From CAZKMM01 sp964592965 (GTDB lineage: Bacteria > RBG-13-61-14 > DRUE01), in the NCBI GenBank assembly GCA_964592965.1, contig CAZQJX010000027.1:1-23565 (forward strand): 23,565 bases of DNA. Reading direction: 5' to 3'. This document shows positions 7,980-15,386 of this stretch, piece by piece. Made by a program: the position numbers and the translations under genes. The notes beneath the pieces were generated by a model. The model did not search any database. It worked only from the letters and a program-made list of their open reading frames with translations, and was not told the origin of the DNA. Each line of letters starts with the position of its first letter. Positions within the stretch are counted from its first letter, which is position 1.

Positions 7980-8252
7980 TTAGTTCTTCTGCTTGGGGTG
8001 GTCATCCTCAAATAACTGCCTGAGAATTTCATCTGCCAGTTCGCTATCCTCTGCTTCTTCAAGGCAATCATCGCAGGGGATTTGCTCTGCCTCAAGTAGC
8101 TCAATCTCGCTCGGACGCTCATCAAAAATCACCTCAATAGGAAGTCCGCAAATAGGGCAGGAAGTATCCAGCACCCAGCAGATTCTTTCTAATCCGATAT
8201 CTGGGTCAAATATGATTTTCTTCTTCAGCCTCTTCATAATACTCTCTGCCAT
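7980..8252 (-). CDS. Small acidic CxxC/CxxC protein, putative zinc-binding
   Basis: This 90-residue protein of unknown function has two Cys pairs, CPIC (32-35) and CDDC (60-63). They are spaced as in a four-cysteine zinc ribbon. The region between and after them is strongly acidic (many Glu and Asp), and the N-terminus is basic (KRLKKK). A strong AAGGAGGA site precedes the ATG at 8252. It is the first gene of the minus-strand unit that continues to lemA and has a good candidate promoter just upstream. It could be a small regulatory or adaptor protein; I do not recognise a named family. Confidence 0.75.
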   Translation of the reverse strand: MAESIMKRLKKKIIFDPDIGLERICWVLDTSCPICGLPIEVIFDERPSEIELLEAEQIPCDDCLEEAEDSELADEILRQLFEDDHPKQKN

Positions 8253-8273
8253 AATAATCCTCCTTCTTTGAAG

Positions 8274-8301
8274 GATATAACAATAACCAAAAGATAGTCA
8301 A
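8274..8301 (-). promoter_or_regulatory. Candidate promoter for the 8252-4231 unit
   Basis: The minus strand shows TTGACT (8301-8296, five of six), a 16-base spacer ending in TGT, and TATATC (8279-8274, four of six). The TGn before the -10 is an extended -10 element. Predicted start of transcription is near 8267, giving a leader of about 15 bases carrying the Shine-Dalgarno site. Assigned by eye. Confidence 0.5.
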
Positions 8302-8342
8302 ATGCAAGATTGAAGGAAGATTTTTTATAAAGAAAAAACTTT

Positions 8343-8387
8343 GGCAAAGAAAACAAAAGGGGGAGCCTTTTAAAAGCTCCCCCTTTC
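8343..8387 (-). terminator. Intrinsic terminator of fhs
   Basis: There is an 11-bp perfect inverted repeat (AAAGGGGGAGC at 8356-8366 and GCTCCCCCTTT at 8376-8386) with a 9-base loop. On the minus strand it is followed by a T-rich run (TTTTGTTTTCTTT, 8358-8346). It lies about 25 bases after the fhs stop. The plus-strand side is not followed by a T tract, so it should act only on the minus strand. Confidence 0.9.
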
Positions 8388-8409
8388 TTGCTCTGCTGAG
8401 CCAAAACTT

Positions 8410-10194
8410 TTAGAACAAGCCCTTGACCCTTCCGGTTCTGACATCAACATCAATTCTTCGGAAGGCAGGGTCTGATGCGGTTCCGGGCATAAGGCTGATG
8501 GTTCCTGCGACCGGAACAACAAATCCTGCACCGCCATAAATCAGAACATCGCGCACCGGAAGAATCCAGCCTTTGGGTCTGCCTTTCACGCTCGGGTCAT
8601 GGCTCAAGCTCAGATGGGTTTTAACCATACAGCAATGAAGCTTGCTCAACTTGGGGTCTTGCTCCACCCATTTTGCCTTAGCTTCTGCTTCTGGCGCCCA
8701 GCTTACGCCATCAGCGCCATAAACTTCTTTGGCAATAATCTCAACTTTCTTGCGAAGCGGGGTATCCTCTTTGTAGAGGAACTTAAACTTGCTTTTTCCC
8801 TTAACCGCCTCCATCACTGCATCTGCCAGCTCAAGTGCACCTTCTCCACCTTTCAGCCAGTGGTCGCTTACTGCCACTCTGGCGCCTGCTTTTTCCGCAA
8901 TTCTGCGCACCGTGTTGATCTCTGCTTTGGTATCAGTGTAGAAGGAGTTAATGCAAACAACAGGATTAATTCCTGCTTTTTTGACGGTCTCAATATGAGC
9001 GACAAGGTTCTCACAGCCCTTTTCTACCAGCTTGACATTCTCTTTGGTATATGCCTCATCTAGCGGTCTTCCGGGAACAACCTTGGGACCACCGCCGTGC
9101 ATCTTAAGAGCACGAATAGTGGCAACTATAACTGAGCAATGCGGAATTAATCCGCTGATTCTGCATTTGATATTCCAGAACTTCTCAAAGCCGATATCTG
9201 CACCAAAGCCACTCTCAGTAATATGATAATCAAAGAGCTTAAGACCAATCATATCCGCAATAATTGAGGACTGACCAACCGCAATATTGGCAAAAGGACC
9301 TGCGTGGACAAATACCGGCTGACCCTCCACGGTCTGCATCAGGTTGGGATTGATAGACTCCAGCATAAGAGCGGTCATTGCGCCGTCAACTTCCAAATCA
9401 GCAGTGGTTATAGGGTCGCCGTTTTTGTTGTAGGCGACAATGATTTTGCTCATCCGCTCACGCATATCTTTCAAACTGGTGGTAACAGAAAGAATAGCCA
9501 TAACCTCAGAGCTAACTGAAATCTGGAACCCAGACTTCATCATAAATCCATCCATTTTCCCGCCCAAGCCAATGATGATGTTGCGGAGCGCCTGGGCGCA
9601 GAAATCAATTGCCCACCTCATCTCAACATTTCTCGGGTCAATGTTTAACCTTTTCAGCTTTTTCTTGCGAAGGGTGGCATCGTCATAGTTGAACTCGTGC
9701 TGGAGCCTTGAGGTAAGAGCAACCATTGCCAAGTTATGGGCATTGGTCACACGGTCAATATCACCGGTCAAGCCAAGGGAAAATGCGCTTAAAGGAATAA
9801 CCTGAGAAAGTCCACCACCAGCTGCGCTTCCCTTGATGTTAAAAGTGGGTCCGCCCGAAGGCTGACGAATCGCTCCGCCAACATTCACACCACGCTTTGC
9901 CAGTCCCTGAATTAATCCCACCGTGGTTGTGGTCTTGCCCTCTCCCAATGGAGTAGGGGTGATGGCAGTGACCTCAATGTAGTATCCATCTTTTTTGTCT
10001 TTGAGGCGGTTTAAAACTTTCGCATAATCAACTTTGCCGTAGTAATGCCCATAAGGAAGTAGCTCCTCTTTTTCCAATCCCATCTCCTCAGCCAGTTGAT
10101 AAACCGTCTTAATGGTTGTTTTCTCAATTGCTTCTGAAATCTGCCAGTCCGCCATCTTGGTCGGGTCTAATTTTGGTCTTTTCTTCTTTGCCAT
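8410..10194 (-). CDS. fhs: Formate-tetrahydrofolate ligase
   Basis: This is a 594-residue Fhs (formyl-THF synthetase). It joins formate to tetrahydrofolate using ATP, feeding one-carbon units into purine and methionine synthesis or, in acetogen-type metabolism, the methyl branch of the Wood-Ljungdahl pathway. The P-loop-like ATP site TPTPLGEGKTTT is at 79-90. Other family stretches are present, for example IRQPSGGPTFNIKG, FVHAGPFANIAVGQSSI and the C-terminal GGAGFVVPVAGTISLMPG. It is about 35 residues longer than the common 557-residue form, mainly at the N-terminus. The start has an AAAGGAGGT site and is preceded by a potentially structured leader; a strong terminator follows, so it is a one-gene unit. 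folD and other one-carbon genes are not adjacent, so the pathway direction cannot be read from this window. Confidence 0.98.
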   Translation of the reverse strand: MAKKKRPKLDPTKMADWQISEAIEKTTIKTVYQLAEEMGLEKEELLPYGHYYGKVDYAKVLNRLKDKKDGYYIEVTAITPTPLGEGKTTTTVGLIQGLAKRGVNVGGAIRQPSGGPTFNIKGSAAGGGLSQVIPLSAFSLGLTGDIDRVTNAHNLAMVALTSRLQHEFNYDDATLRKKKLKRLNIDPRNVEMRWAIDFCAQALRNIIIGLGGKMDGFMMKSGFQISVSSEVMAILSVTTSLKDMRERMSKIIVAYNKNGDPITTADLEVDGAMTALMLESINPNLMQTVEGQPVFVHAGPFANIAVGQSSIIADMIGLKLFDYHITESGFGADIGFEKFWNIKCRISGLIPHCSVIVATIRALKMHGGGPKVVPGRPLDEAYTKENVKLVEKGCENLVAHIETVKKAGINPVVCINSFYTDTKAEINTVRRIAEKAGARVAVSDHWLKGGEGALELADAVMEAVKGKSKFKFLYKEDTPLRKKVEIIAKEVYGADGVSWAPEAEAKAKWVEQDPKLSKLHCCMVKTHLSLSHDPSVKGRPKGWILPVRDVLIYGGAGFVVPVAGTISLMPGTASDPAFRRIDVDVRTGRVKGLF

Positions 10195-10200
10195 CTTCTA

Positions 10201-10278
10201 CCTCCTTTTTAAGTTTTTGACTTTTAAAGACACTACCTCACAACCAACTATTTTTGCCTTTGGCTGTGAGAAAAACTT
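10201..10278 (-). ncRNA. Possible structured 5' leader (cis-regulatory RNA) of fhs
   Basis: In the fhs transcript AAGUUUUU (10278-10271) can pair with AAAAACUU (10218-10211), enclosing CUCACAGCC (10270-10262) paired with GGUUGUGAG (10245-10237). The single imperfect pair in the inner stem is a G-U wobble on this strand only. The inner loop is 16 bases and an 18-base strand joins the inner to the outer stem on one side. Alternative small hairpins (GCC-AAA-GGC at 10264-10256) compete. The structure ends three bases before the Shine-Dalgarno sequence. It matches no riboswitch class I know. Confidence 0.4.
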
Positions 10279-10330
10279 CATAAAGAGAACTTTCAGGCTA
10301 AAGAAGAGAAATCCTCCAGATGCTTGCTTA

Positions 10331-10359
10331 TATTTGCCATAATTTTGGGCTTTTGTCAA
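10331..10359 (-). promoter_or_regulatory. Tentative fhs promoter
   Basis: There is a perfect TTGACA on the minus strand (10359-10354) with a 17-base spacer ending in TGG before a poor -10 (CAAATA, 10336-10331). Only the -35 and the TGn are convincing. If real, the fhs leader would be about 130 bases, long enough to include the stem structure at 10211-10278. The rest of the 213-base gap between fhs and the next gene shows nothing else that I can name. Confidence 0.35.
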
Positions 10360-10407
10360 GAGCTTTTATTAAAATTCTAAAAACCTGTAGAAAAAGGAAT
10401 TTTTTAA

Positions 10408-10851
10408 TTACCTTCGCTTTGCCTTCAATTCACTAATTATTCGGTTGGCTTCTCGCAGGCGGTGGGTGAGAACCTTGATTATTCCCTGAGCTATCTCCGG
10501 TCGCTCATTAATCATCTGATAAAAATCCTCCTGGCTAAGCTCAAGAAGAACAACATCGCTCTCCGCAATCACACTAGCGCTTCTTGGCTCCGCATCCAAA
10601 ATGCTCATCTCTCCAAAACATTCCCGCTCACCAAGCTCCGCCACCTGTCTGCCATCTACCATCACCTTTACTTTTCCGTCAATAATCAAGTAAAGCCTGT
10701 CGCCAATATCTCCCTGACTGATTATAACCTCTCCTTTTGCAAAATTAACCTCCCTCACAACCTCAGCAATCTGCGCCAGCTCCTCACCCGGAATCTGACT
10801 GAAAAGGTCAACGCTTTTTAAAAACAAAACCTTTTCAATTGTGGAAAGCAT
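10408..10851 (-). CDS. Stand-alone cyclic nucleotide-binding domain protein
   Basis: This 147-residue protein consists almost entirely of one CNB (Crp-type sensor) domain. It has the beta-roll Gly pattern (YLIIDGKVKV), the phosphate-binding cassette FGEMSILDAEPRSASV (79-94) with the conserved Glu81 and Arg90, and a C-terminal helix (118-145). No DNA-binding helix-turn-helix follows, so it is not a Crp-like transcription factor. With Glu and Arg retained it plausibly binds cAMP or cGMP. It starts 5 bases after the HEAT-repeat transporter gene, with its ribosome site inside that gene's end, so the two are co-transcribed. The likely role is a sensor acting on, or together with, that transporter. 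Domain identity is firm; the partner is inferred. Confidence 0.92.
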   Translation of the reverse strand: MLSTIEKVLFLKSVDLFSQIPGEELAQIAEVVREVNFAKGEVIISQGDIGDRLYLIIDGKVKVMVDGRQVAELGERECFGEMSILDAEPRSASVIAESDVVLLELSQEDFYQMINERPEIAQGIIKVLTHRLREANRIISELKAKRR

Positions 10852-10856
10852 TGCTT

Positions 10857-13709
10857 TTATCCTTCCATCTGAGCGATTTTTTTCTTAACCCATTCTGCCA
10901 AAGATACCGCAGGATAATTTTCAAATTTTTTGAGCAAATCAAGATACTGACTTTTATCCAAAAGCATCTCCAGCGAAACCAGTGCGCTTTCAACAATCAC
11001 AGGCTCCTTTCGCTCCAGCGCTCTTTTAACCTGTGGCACAAGCTCAGATAGCTTTAATACACCTATCTGATAAAGCGTGCAAGCAACCAGCCAGTTATTT
11101 CCTTTTTCAATAAATTCCTCAAACCATTCAATTACAGAGCGGGATTTAAGGTCAGAAAAATACTCACGGGCAAGCCGAATCTTTTCGGCGCGGGATATGG
11201 GCTCAAAAACTGCCAGAATGAGCTTTTTCTTTTCGGTTTGAACAATATTATCAATCAGCTCAAGCGCATTTGCCCGTATGGATTTATCTTTGCTTCTCAA
11301 TCCTTTTCTAATGCTGGAAAAAGCCTGCCTCGGATAGAGTAAGGAAAGAAGCAAAAGGATTCTATCTTCGGTTTTTTCCTTCTGGACCAAAAGCTCCTCT
11401 TCAACCAGCGACCCGTTGATAAATTCCTTTAGCTCAAAAAGGCAAAGCTCGTATTGAAAATATTTTTTCAGCTCGTCCATAAGAAGATGAGATACTTTCT
11501 CTCTTTCCTCCCTAGATAAAAACAAAGCCTTTTGCATCTTCTCTAAGGCTAAAAGCACCTGAAAGCGGATTTCATCATCATCTTCCTCAAGAGCACGGAG
11601 TAGGATTTTAAGGCTTTTTTCGCTCTCTATTCTGGAAAGAACAAATGGAATTTTTTGCCTTAGTCTAAAAGGCTTCTCTTTGTTGAAAAGGCTTTGGGCA
11701 AGCTCATCAAGCACCTCTTCGCCATACTCAGCCAGCGCCTTGGCACTGGCAAGAAAAGTTCCACGCTCTGCTAGCTTGTTGATTAAGCAGGGAACAAGCT
11801 CTGGGCTTTTGATTGCTCCGCAGGCTTTAATAGCAGAAACTCTCACCTCCAAAACCGGGTCATCAAGAAGCTGAAAAAGCGGTTGATAAAAATACCTAAC
11901 CCTAATCTTCTCCAGCACCTTTGCACCTGCCATACGCATACGCCAGTCCTGATGGCTGAACATCGCCTTCAAATCTTCAACCGCCCTGATAATCCCGTCC
12001 AATCCACCATACTGAATGAGCGAGGTAATTACAGCTGATTTGACCTCTGGATGCGGGTCAGAAAGAAATTCAACCACCTCATCTATGGCTTTTTCTCTAG
12101 CAATCTTGCAGTAAGATTCTATAGCGGTTGCACGCACCTCTGGGTCTGGGTCTGAAAAAAGCGGTCTTATGTATGCTAAAAGCCTCTGCTCATCTTTTCT
12201 TGCCAAAAGCTCAAGCGCACGCTTGCGAATTCCAGCTTTGGAGCTTTTTAAAAGCTCAACAAGCTCTGGCTCCCAGTCCCGCTCAGAAATAGAAGAAATA
12301 AGCTCCAAAGCATTATAAACGACTTTTTCATCTTGGCTTTTAAGAGCATTTTCCAAAAAACGGAGAGCAGATTCATCAATCTTAATCCTTGCGCTCTCCA
12401 AATCCAGACTCTTTTTGCGAATGGTATCTGCCAGAGAGCGAAGATAGTGCCTACGGGCTTGAACAATCAATCCTATCCAAACTCCCAAAAGAGGTAAAAT
12501 TAAAAAAGCCAGCTGGCGAGGAGCCAAAACCTTGGCAAGAAAAAACACCCCGAGACCAGAGAGCGCACTTGCCAGCGGACGAACCATACCATCAATAACC
12601 GCCTTTGCCCGTGCCCTAAAATCGCTTGCCACAGGAAGATAAAGAACCTGCTGGGAATGATTGTAAACCGTATAACGAAGCACATTATCTGCGCCTTTAG
12701 CTCCGCTGGTTAGCCAGAGAAAAAAGCGCGGAATGGCTGTAAAGATTATTGTCAAGCTCGTAATTACCAGAACTGCAGGAAGAAGGAGCAATCCTGCCAG
12801 CACACCAAATCTCTCCATAATTCTGGCAGTAAGGAAAAATTGAAACACGCAGGCAATAATCCCGCAGAAAAAGTAAAACGAACCAAAATAATGGGCAAGC
12901 GCCTCCTCGCTTAGATAATGGGCACGAGCACTGAGCATCCACTGGTAATCCACAATCACCATCGTTGCATAGGTTAGAGCTACTATTCCTGCTATGGTAA
13001 GAAGATGGCGGGATTTGAAAAGCTGGATAAAATCTGCAAATAAAAAGCGGTCTTGAGAGGAGCGGGAAGAGCGCTCAAGCTTATGCTTCAACTCATCCAG
13101 CTCCTCAGAAAAATTTCTTCCCAAACTAAAAACTATAAAAAAACAGATAAAAAGTAGGCTAGCTATAAGAAAAAGCAAATTGGGTGCTCCCAGCTTTTTA
13201 ACCACCGCTCGCACCAATCCGCCAAAAATCACCTGCGAAACCGTCCCACCAGCAGCAATCAGCCCGAAGAGCCTTTTTGCCTCTCTGCTGGTAAAAAGGT
13301 CATTGGCAAAAGTCCAGAACTGAATAATTGAAATAGCTCCCAACATCTCAATGAACACATAAAGCAAAAACATAACTGAAAAAGCCCTCTCCCATCTCCA
13401 GACCGCTATTCGGAAAAAGATGACAAAAACAACTGCCAGAGCAAGGGTAAGCATAATCATATAATCCCTGCGAAGCCGATTAGCCACCCGAGCGTAAAAA
13501 ACGCTCAGCAAGCCCACGCCAAAGGCGCTTCCAATGTAAACAAGCGGTAGATAGCTCGGGTCTATGCGCTTTAAAAACAGGGTTGCTGATACTGTCCTGC
13601 CAATAATAAAAGGTGCAGGAATTAAAAACAGAGAATAGAGGAACATAAGAAAGGTCTTTCTACCTTCCCCAGGGCGAACTTTAAGAGCTACTTCCAGCCA
13701 TCCACTCAT
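10857..13709 (-). CDS. ATP/ADP carrier-like membrane transporter fused to HEAT repeats
   Basis: This protein has 950 residues. Residues 1-420 contain about ten to twelve membrane segments. Two stretches resemble the nucleotide-transporter-like (TLC/Npt, MFS-related) family: FWTFANDLFTSREAKRLFGL (131-150), followed by IAAGGTVSQVIFGG, and DNVLRYTVYNHSQQVLYLPV (341-360) with FRARAKAVIDG. Residues about 445-945 are a chain of HEAT-type helical repeats with typical signatures such as DPDPEVRATAIES, DPHPEVKSAVITS and DPVLEVRVSAIKA. True ATP/ADP exchangers occur in plastids and obligate intracellular bacteria. Free-living bacteria carry these HEAT-tailed relatives with no known substrate, so nucleotide exchange should not be assumed. 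The ATG has a GGAAG ribosome site and a good promoter. The following gene encodes a cNMP-binding domain. Confidence 0.88.
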   Translation of the reverse strand: MSGWLEVALKVRPGEGRKTFLMFLYSLFLIPAPFIIGRTVSATLFLKRIDPSYLPLVYIGSAFGVGLLSVFYARVANRLRRDYMIMLTLALAVVFVIFFRIAVWRWERAFSVMFLLYVFIEMLGAISIIQFWTFANDLFTSREAKRLFGLIAAGGTVSQVIFGGLVRAVVKKLGAPNLLFLIASLLFICFFIVFSLGRNFSEELDELKHKLERSSRSSQDRFLFADFIQLFKSRHLLTIAGIVALTYATMVIVDYQWMLSARAHYLSEEALAHYFGSFYFFCGIIACVFQFFLTARIMERFGVLAGLLLLPAVLVITSLTIIFTAIPRFFLWLTSGAKGADNVLRYTVYNHSQQVLYLPVASDFRARAKAVIDGMVRPLASALSGLGVFFLAKVLAPRQLAFLILPLLGVWIGLIVQARRHYLRSLADTIRKKSLDLESARIKIDESALRFLENALKSQDEKVVYNALELISSISERDWEPELVELLKSSKAGIRKRALELLARKDEQRLLAYIRPLFSDPDPEVRATAIESYCKIAREKAIDEVVEFLSDPHPEVKSAVITSLIQYGGLDGIIRAVEDLKAMFSHQDWRMRMAGAKVLEKIRVRYFYQPLFQLLDDPVLEVRVSAIKACGAIKSPELVPCLINKLAERGTFLASAKALAEYGEEVLDELAQSLFNKEKPFRLRQKIPFVLSRIESEKSLKILLRALEEDDDEIRFQVLLALEKMQKALFLSREEREKVSHLLMDELKKYFQYELCLFELKEFINGSLVEEELLVQKEKTEDRILLLLSLLYPRQAFSSIRKGLRSKDKSIRANALELIDNIVQTEKKKLILAVFEPISRAEKIRLAREYFSDLKSRSVIEWFEEFIEKGNNWLVACTLYQIGVLKLSELVPQVKRALERKEPVIVESALVSLEMLLDKSQYLDLLKKFENYPAVSLAEWVKKKIAQMEG

Positions 13710-13733
13710 AGCTTACTTCCATCTGATTTCAAG

Positions 13734-13762
13734 ATTGTAGTCCCAAGCCAGCTGATTGGCAA
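13734..13762 (-). promoter_or_regulatory. Candidate promoter for transporter-CNB operon
   Basis: The minus strand reads TTGCCA (13762-13757, five of six), a 17-base spacer, and TACAAT (13739-13734, five of six). Predicted start is near 13727, about 18 bases before the ATG at 13709. It lies in the 72-base gap after the radical SAM gene, so the transporter and sensor genes probably have their own transcript. Confidence 0.5.
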
Positions 13763-13781
13763 GCCTTTGTTAAAATCTTTT

Positions 13782-15263
13782 TTACTGAAAAAGCGAGCGG
13801 AAAAATTTGATGATGTATTCAGGATGAGAACGGAGCGAGCGCCAGTATTTTCTAACAAACCTTATTGGATGGCGATATAAAAAAGCAAGGTTGATGCTCC
13901 AAAAAGCTCGGCGATGGATTTTAAATAGCTCATCAGGCTCAACCTCGCTCAGCTTAATACGGGGAAGGAAATAGTTATTGGCGTTTTCAAAATCATAATC
14001 AGACTTTAAGAGTCCTTTTTCAAAAGCGAGCTGGGCAAGAGGTGTTCCTGGAAGAGGGGTAAAGATAAAAATATAACAGCGGTCAAGCTCAAGCGAGCGG
14101 GCATAATTTATGGTATTCATTATCTGCTGGCGGGTCTCTCCCGGAAAGCCAATGATAAAATATCCGCTGGTCTCAATTCCCAGCTTTTTGATTACCTTCA
14201 CCATCTCCTGAGTGCGCTTGAGGTCAACTGGCTTTTTGACGATTTTTTTCAAAACCTCCTCATCACCGCTTTCCACTGCTACTGTAATTTCATAGCAACC
14301 AGATTCTTTCATCAGCTCAAGCATTTCTTCATCAAGCGTCCAGACCGCAATACCATTGGGAGTGTTCCATTTAAGATTGAGCCTGCGCTCAATCATTCCT
14401 TTGAAAATCTCTTTGGCGCGTCTTTTATTAGCAGTGAGATTATCATCTTCAAACTTGATTTCCTCTACTTTATATCGTTCTTTAAGCTCCTCAAGCTCAG
14501 CAAGGACATTCTCTGCACTTCTTGCCCGCCAGCGCCTTCCCCAGTGAATGGTTGATGAGCAAAACTGGCACTGATAGGGACAGCCTCTTGAGGTTGCCAC
14601 AGGAAGATTTCTCGGAGAGCGAGAAAGGCTCTGCATAGGAACATTTATTTTAAAATATTCTTCCACCTTAAAAAGATGCCGGGCAGGTGTGGGAAGCTGA
14701 TTTAAATCCTTGATATACTGGCGCTGAGGATGTATCCAAAGTCCATCGTTTTCCCGAAAAGCCAGCCCAGCAATCTGCTTAAGCTCTTCTCCGCTCCGAA
14801 GGGCTTGAATTAGTTGAGCTAAAACCAGCTCTCCCTCTCCCATCACCACAAAATCCAGCTGGGTGCTAAAAAGCGCAGATTTTGGAAGAAAAGAAGGATG
14901 AGTTCCACCTGCCACGGTGATTATATCCGGGTCCAGCTTTTTTATTTTTTCTACCAGCTTGCGAATGATGGGAAACTGGCTGGAGAAAAGGCAGGAAAAA
15001 CCAACCAAATCAGGTTTTTGTTCCTCAATTCTTTTTAAGATTTCAGAATCCTTAAGACCAAAGCGGATAAGACCTTTATCAACCTGCTCAATGTTATGGT
15101 ATCCTTCAAGCGCGCAATCCAGCACCTCTACATCAACCATTTTTTCAATCCAGCTGGCAAGGCTGGCAATGCCCATAGGTAGCTCGCAGATGTTATTGGT
15201 AAAGCGGGCATTGATTACAGGTGGAAAAATCAACATCACCCGCTGGATATTTCTTCTTCTCAT
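13782..15263 (-). CDS. B12-binding domain radical SAM protein
   Basis: This is a 493-residue class B-type radical SAM protein. Residues about 5-165 form the cobalamin-binding (Rossmann-like) domain, with VGFSCLFSSQ and VAGGTHPSFLP as landmarks. Residues about 220-430 form the SAM barrel, with the iron-sulfur motif SRGCPYQCQFC (Cys228, Cys232, Cys235), FEDDNLT, VESGDEEVL and GYFIIGFPGET. The C-terminal tail is basic and helical (HPIRFVRKYWRSL). Such proteins methylate unactivated carbons or remodel lipids, hopanoids, tetrapyrroles and natural products; which one applies here cannot be read. The frame stays open to a TTG at 15371, but that stretch is AT-rich promoter DNA. I chose the ATG at 15263; an ATG at 15236 is also possible. 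It is transcribed divergently from ftsH. Confidence 0.92.
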   Translation of the reverse strand: MRRRNIQRVMLIFPPVINARFTNNICELPMGIASLASWIEKMVDVEVLDCALEGYHNIEQVDKGLIRFGLKDSEILKRIEEQKPDLVGFSCLFSSQFPIIRKLVEKIKKLDPDIITVAGGTHPSFLPKSALFSTQLDFVVMGEGELVLAQLIQALRSGEELKQIAGLAFRENDGLWIHPQRQYIKDLNQLPTPARHLFKVEEYFKINVPMQSLSRSPRNLPVATSRGCPYQCQFCSSTIHWGRRWRARSAENVLAELEELKERYKVEEIKFEDDNLTANKRRAKEIFKGMIERRLNLKWNTPNGIAVWTLDEEMLELMKESGCYEITVAVESGDEEVLKKIVKKPVDLKRTQEMVKVIKKLGIETSGYFIIGFPGETRQQIMNTINYARSLELDRCYIFIFTPLPGTPLAQLAFEKGLLKSDYDFENANNYFLPRIKLSEVEPDELFKIHRRAFWSINLAFLYRHPIRFVRKYWRSLRSHPEYIIKFFRSLFQ

Positions 15264-15321
15264 CAAAATTAATGATATTGCTTTTTTGTGCCAGTGTCTA
15301 AAGAGAGTATTTCCTAAAACA

Positions 15322-15350
15322 TTGAAGCTTTCGTTTTTGAATGTTAAAAT
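15322..15350 (+). promoter_or_regulatory. Candidate promoter for the ftsH-lysC operon
   Basis: TTGAAG (15322-15327, four of six) is followed by a 17-base spacer ending in TGT and TAAAAT (15345-15350, five of six), an extended -10 promoter. Predicted start is near 15357, about 30 bases before the ftsH start. It overlaps a weaker minus-strand promoter for the radical SAM gene. Confidence 0.55.
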
Positions 15351-15371
15351 TAAATTAAAGCTTTTCTTCAA
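15343..15371 (-). promoter_or_regulatory. Candidate divergent promoter for the radical SAM gene
   Basis: On the minus strand TTGAAG (15371-15366) is followed by a 17-base spacer and TTTAAC (15348-15343, four of six). Its -10 shares six bases with the ftsH -10, and the two -35 boxes are identical inverted copies. Predicted start is near 15336, giving a leader of about 70 bases. Confidence 0.35.
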
Positions 15372-15386
15372 AGGGAGGGTAGGATT

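Noticed and set aside
8343..8387. Bidirectional terminator
   Set aside because: Only the minus-strand side has a T-rich tract, and no plus-strand gene ends there.
10195..10407. Known tetrahydrofolate riboswitch
   Set aside because: The leader does not show the conserved segments I associate with THF riboswitch classes, so I report only an unassigned structure.
10408..10851. Crp/Fnr-type transcription regulator
   Set aside because: The protein ends about 25 residues after the CNB domain, with no helix-turn-helix.
10857..13709. True ATP/ADP translocase of a parasitic bacterium
   Set aside because: HEAT-tailed relatives occur in free-living bacteria, and the biosynthetic genes in the window argue against an obligate energy parasite.
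15264..15371. 36-codon upstream extension of the radical SAM protein from a TTG
   Set aside because: The stretch is AT-rich and contains promoter candidates; the encoded residues do not resemble a B12-domain start.
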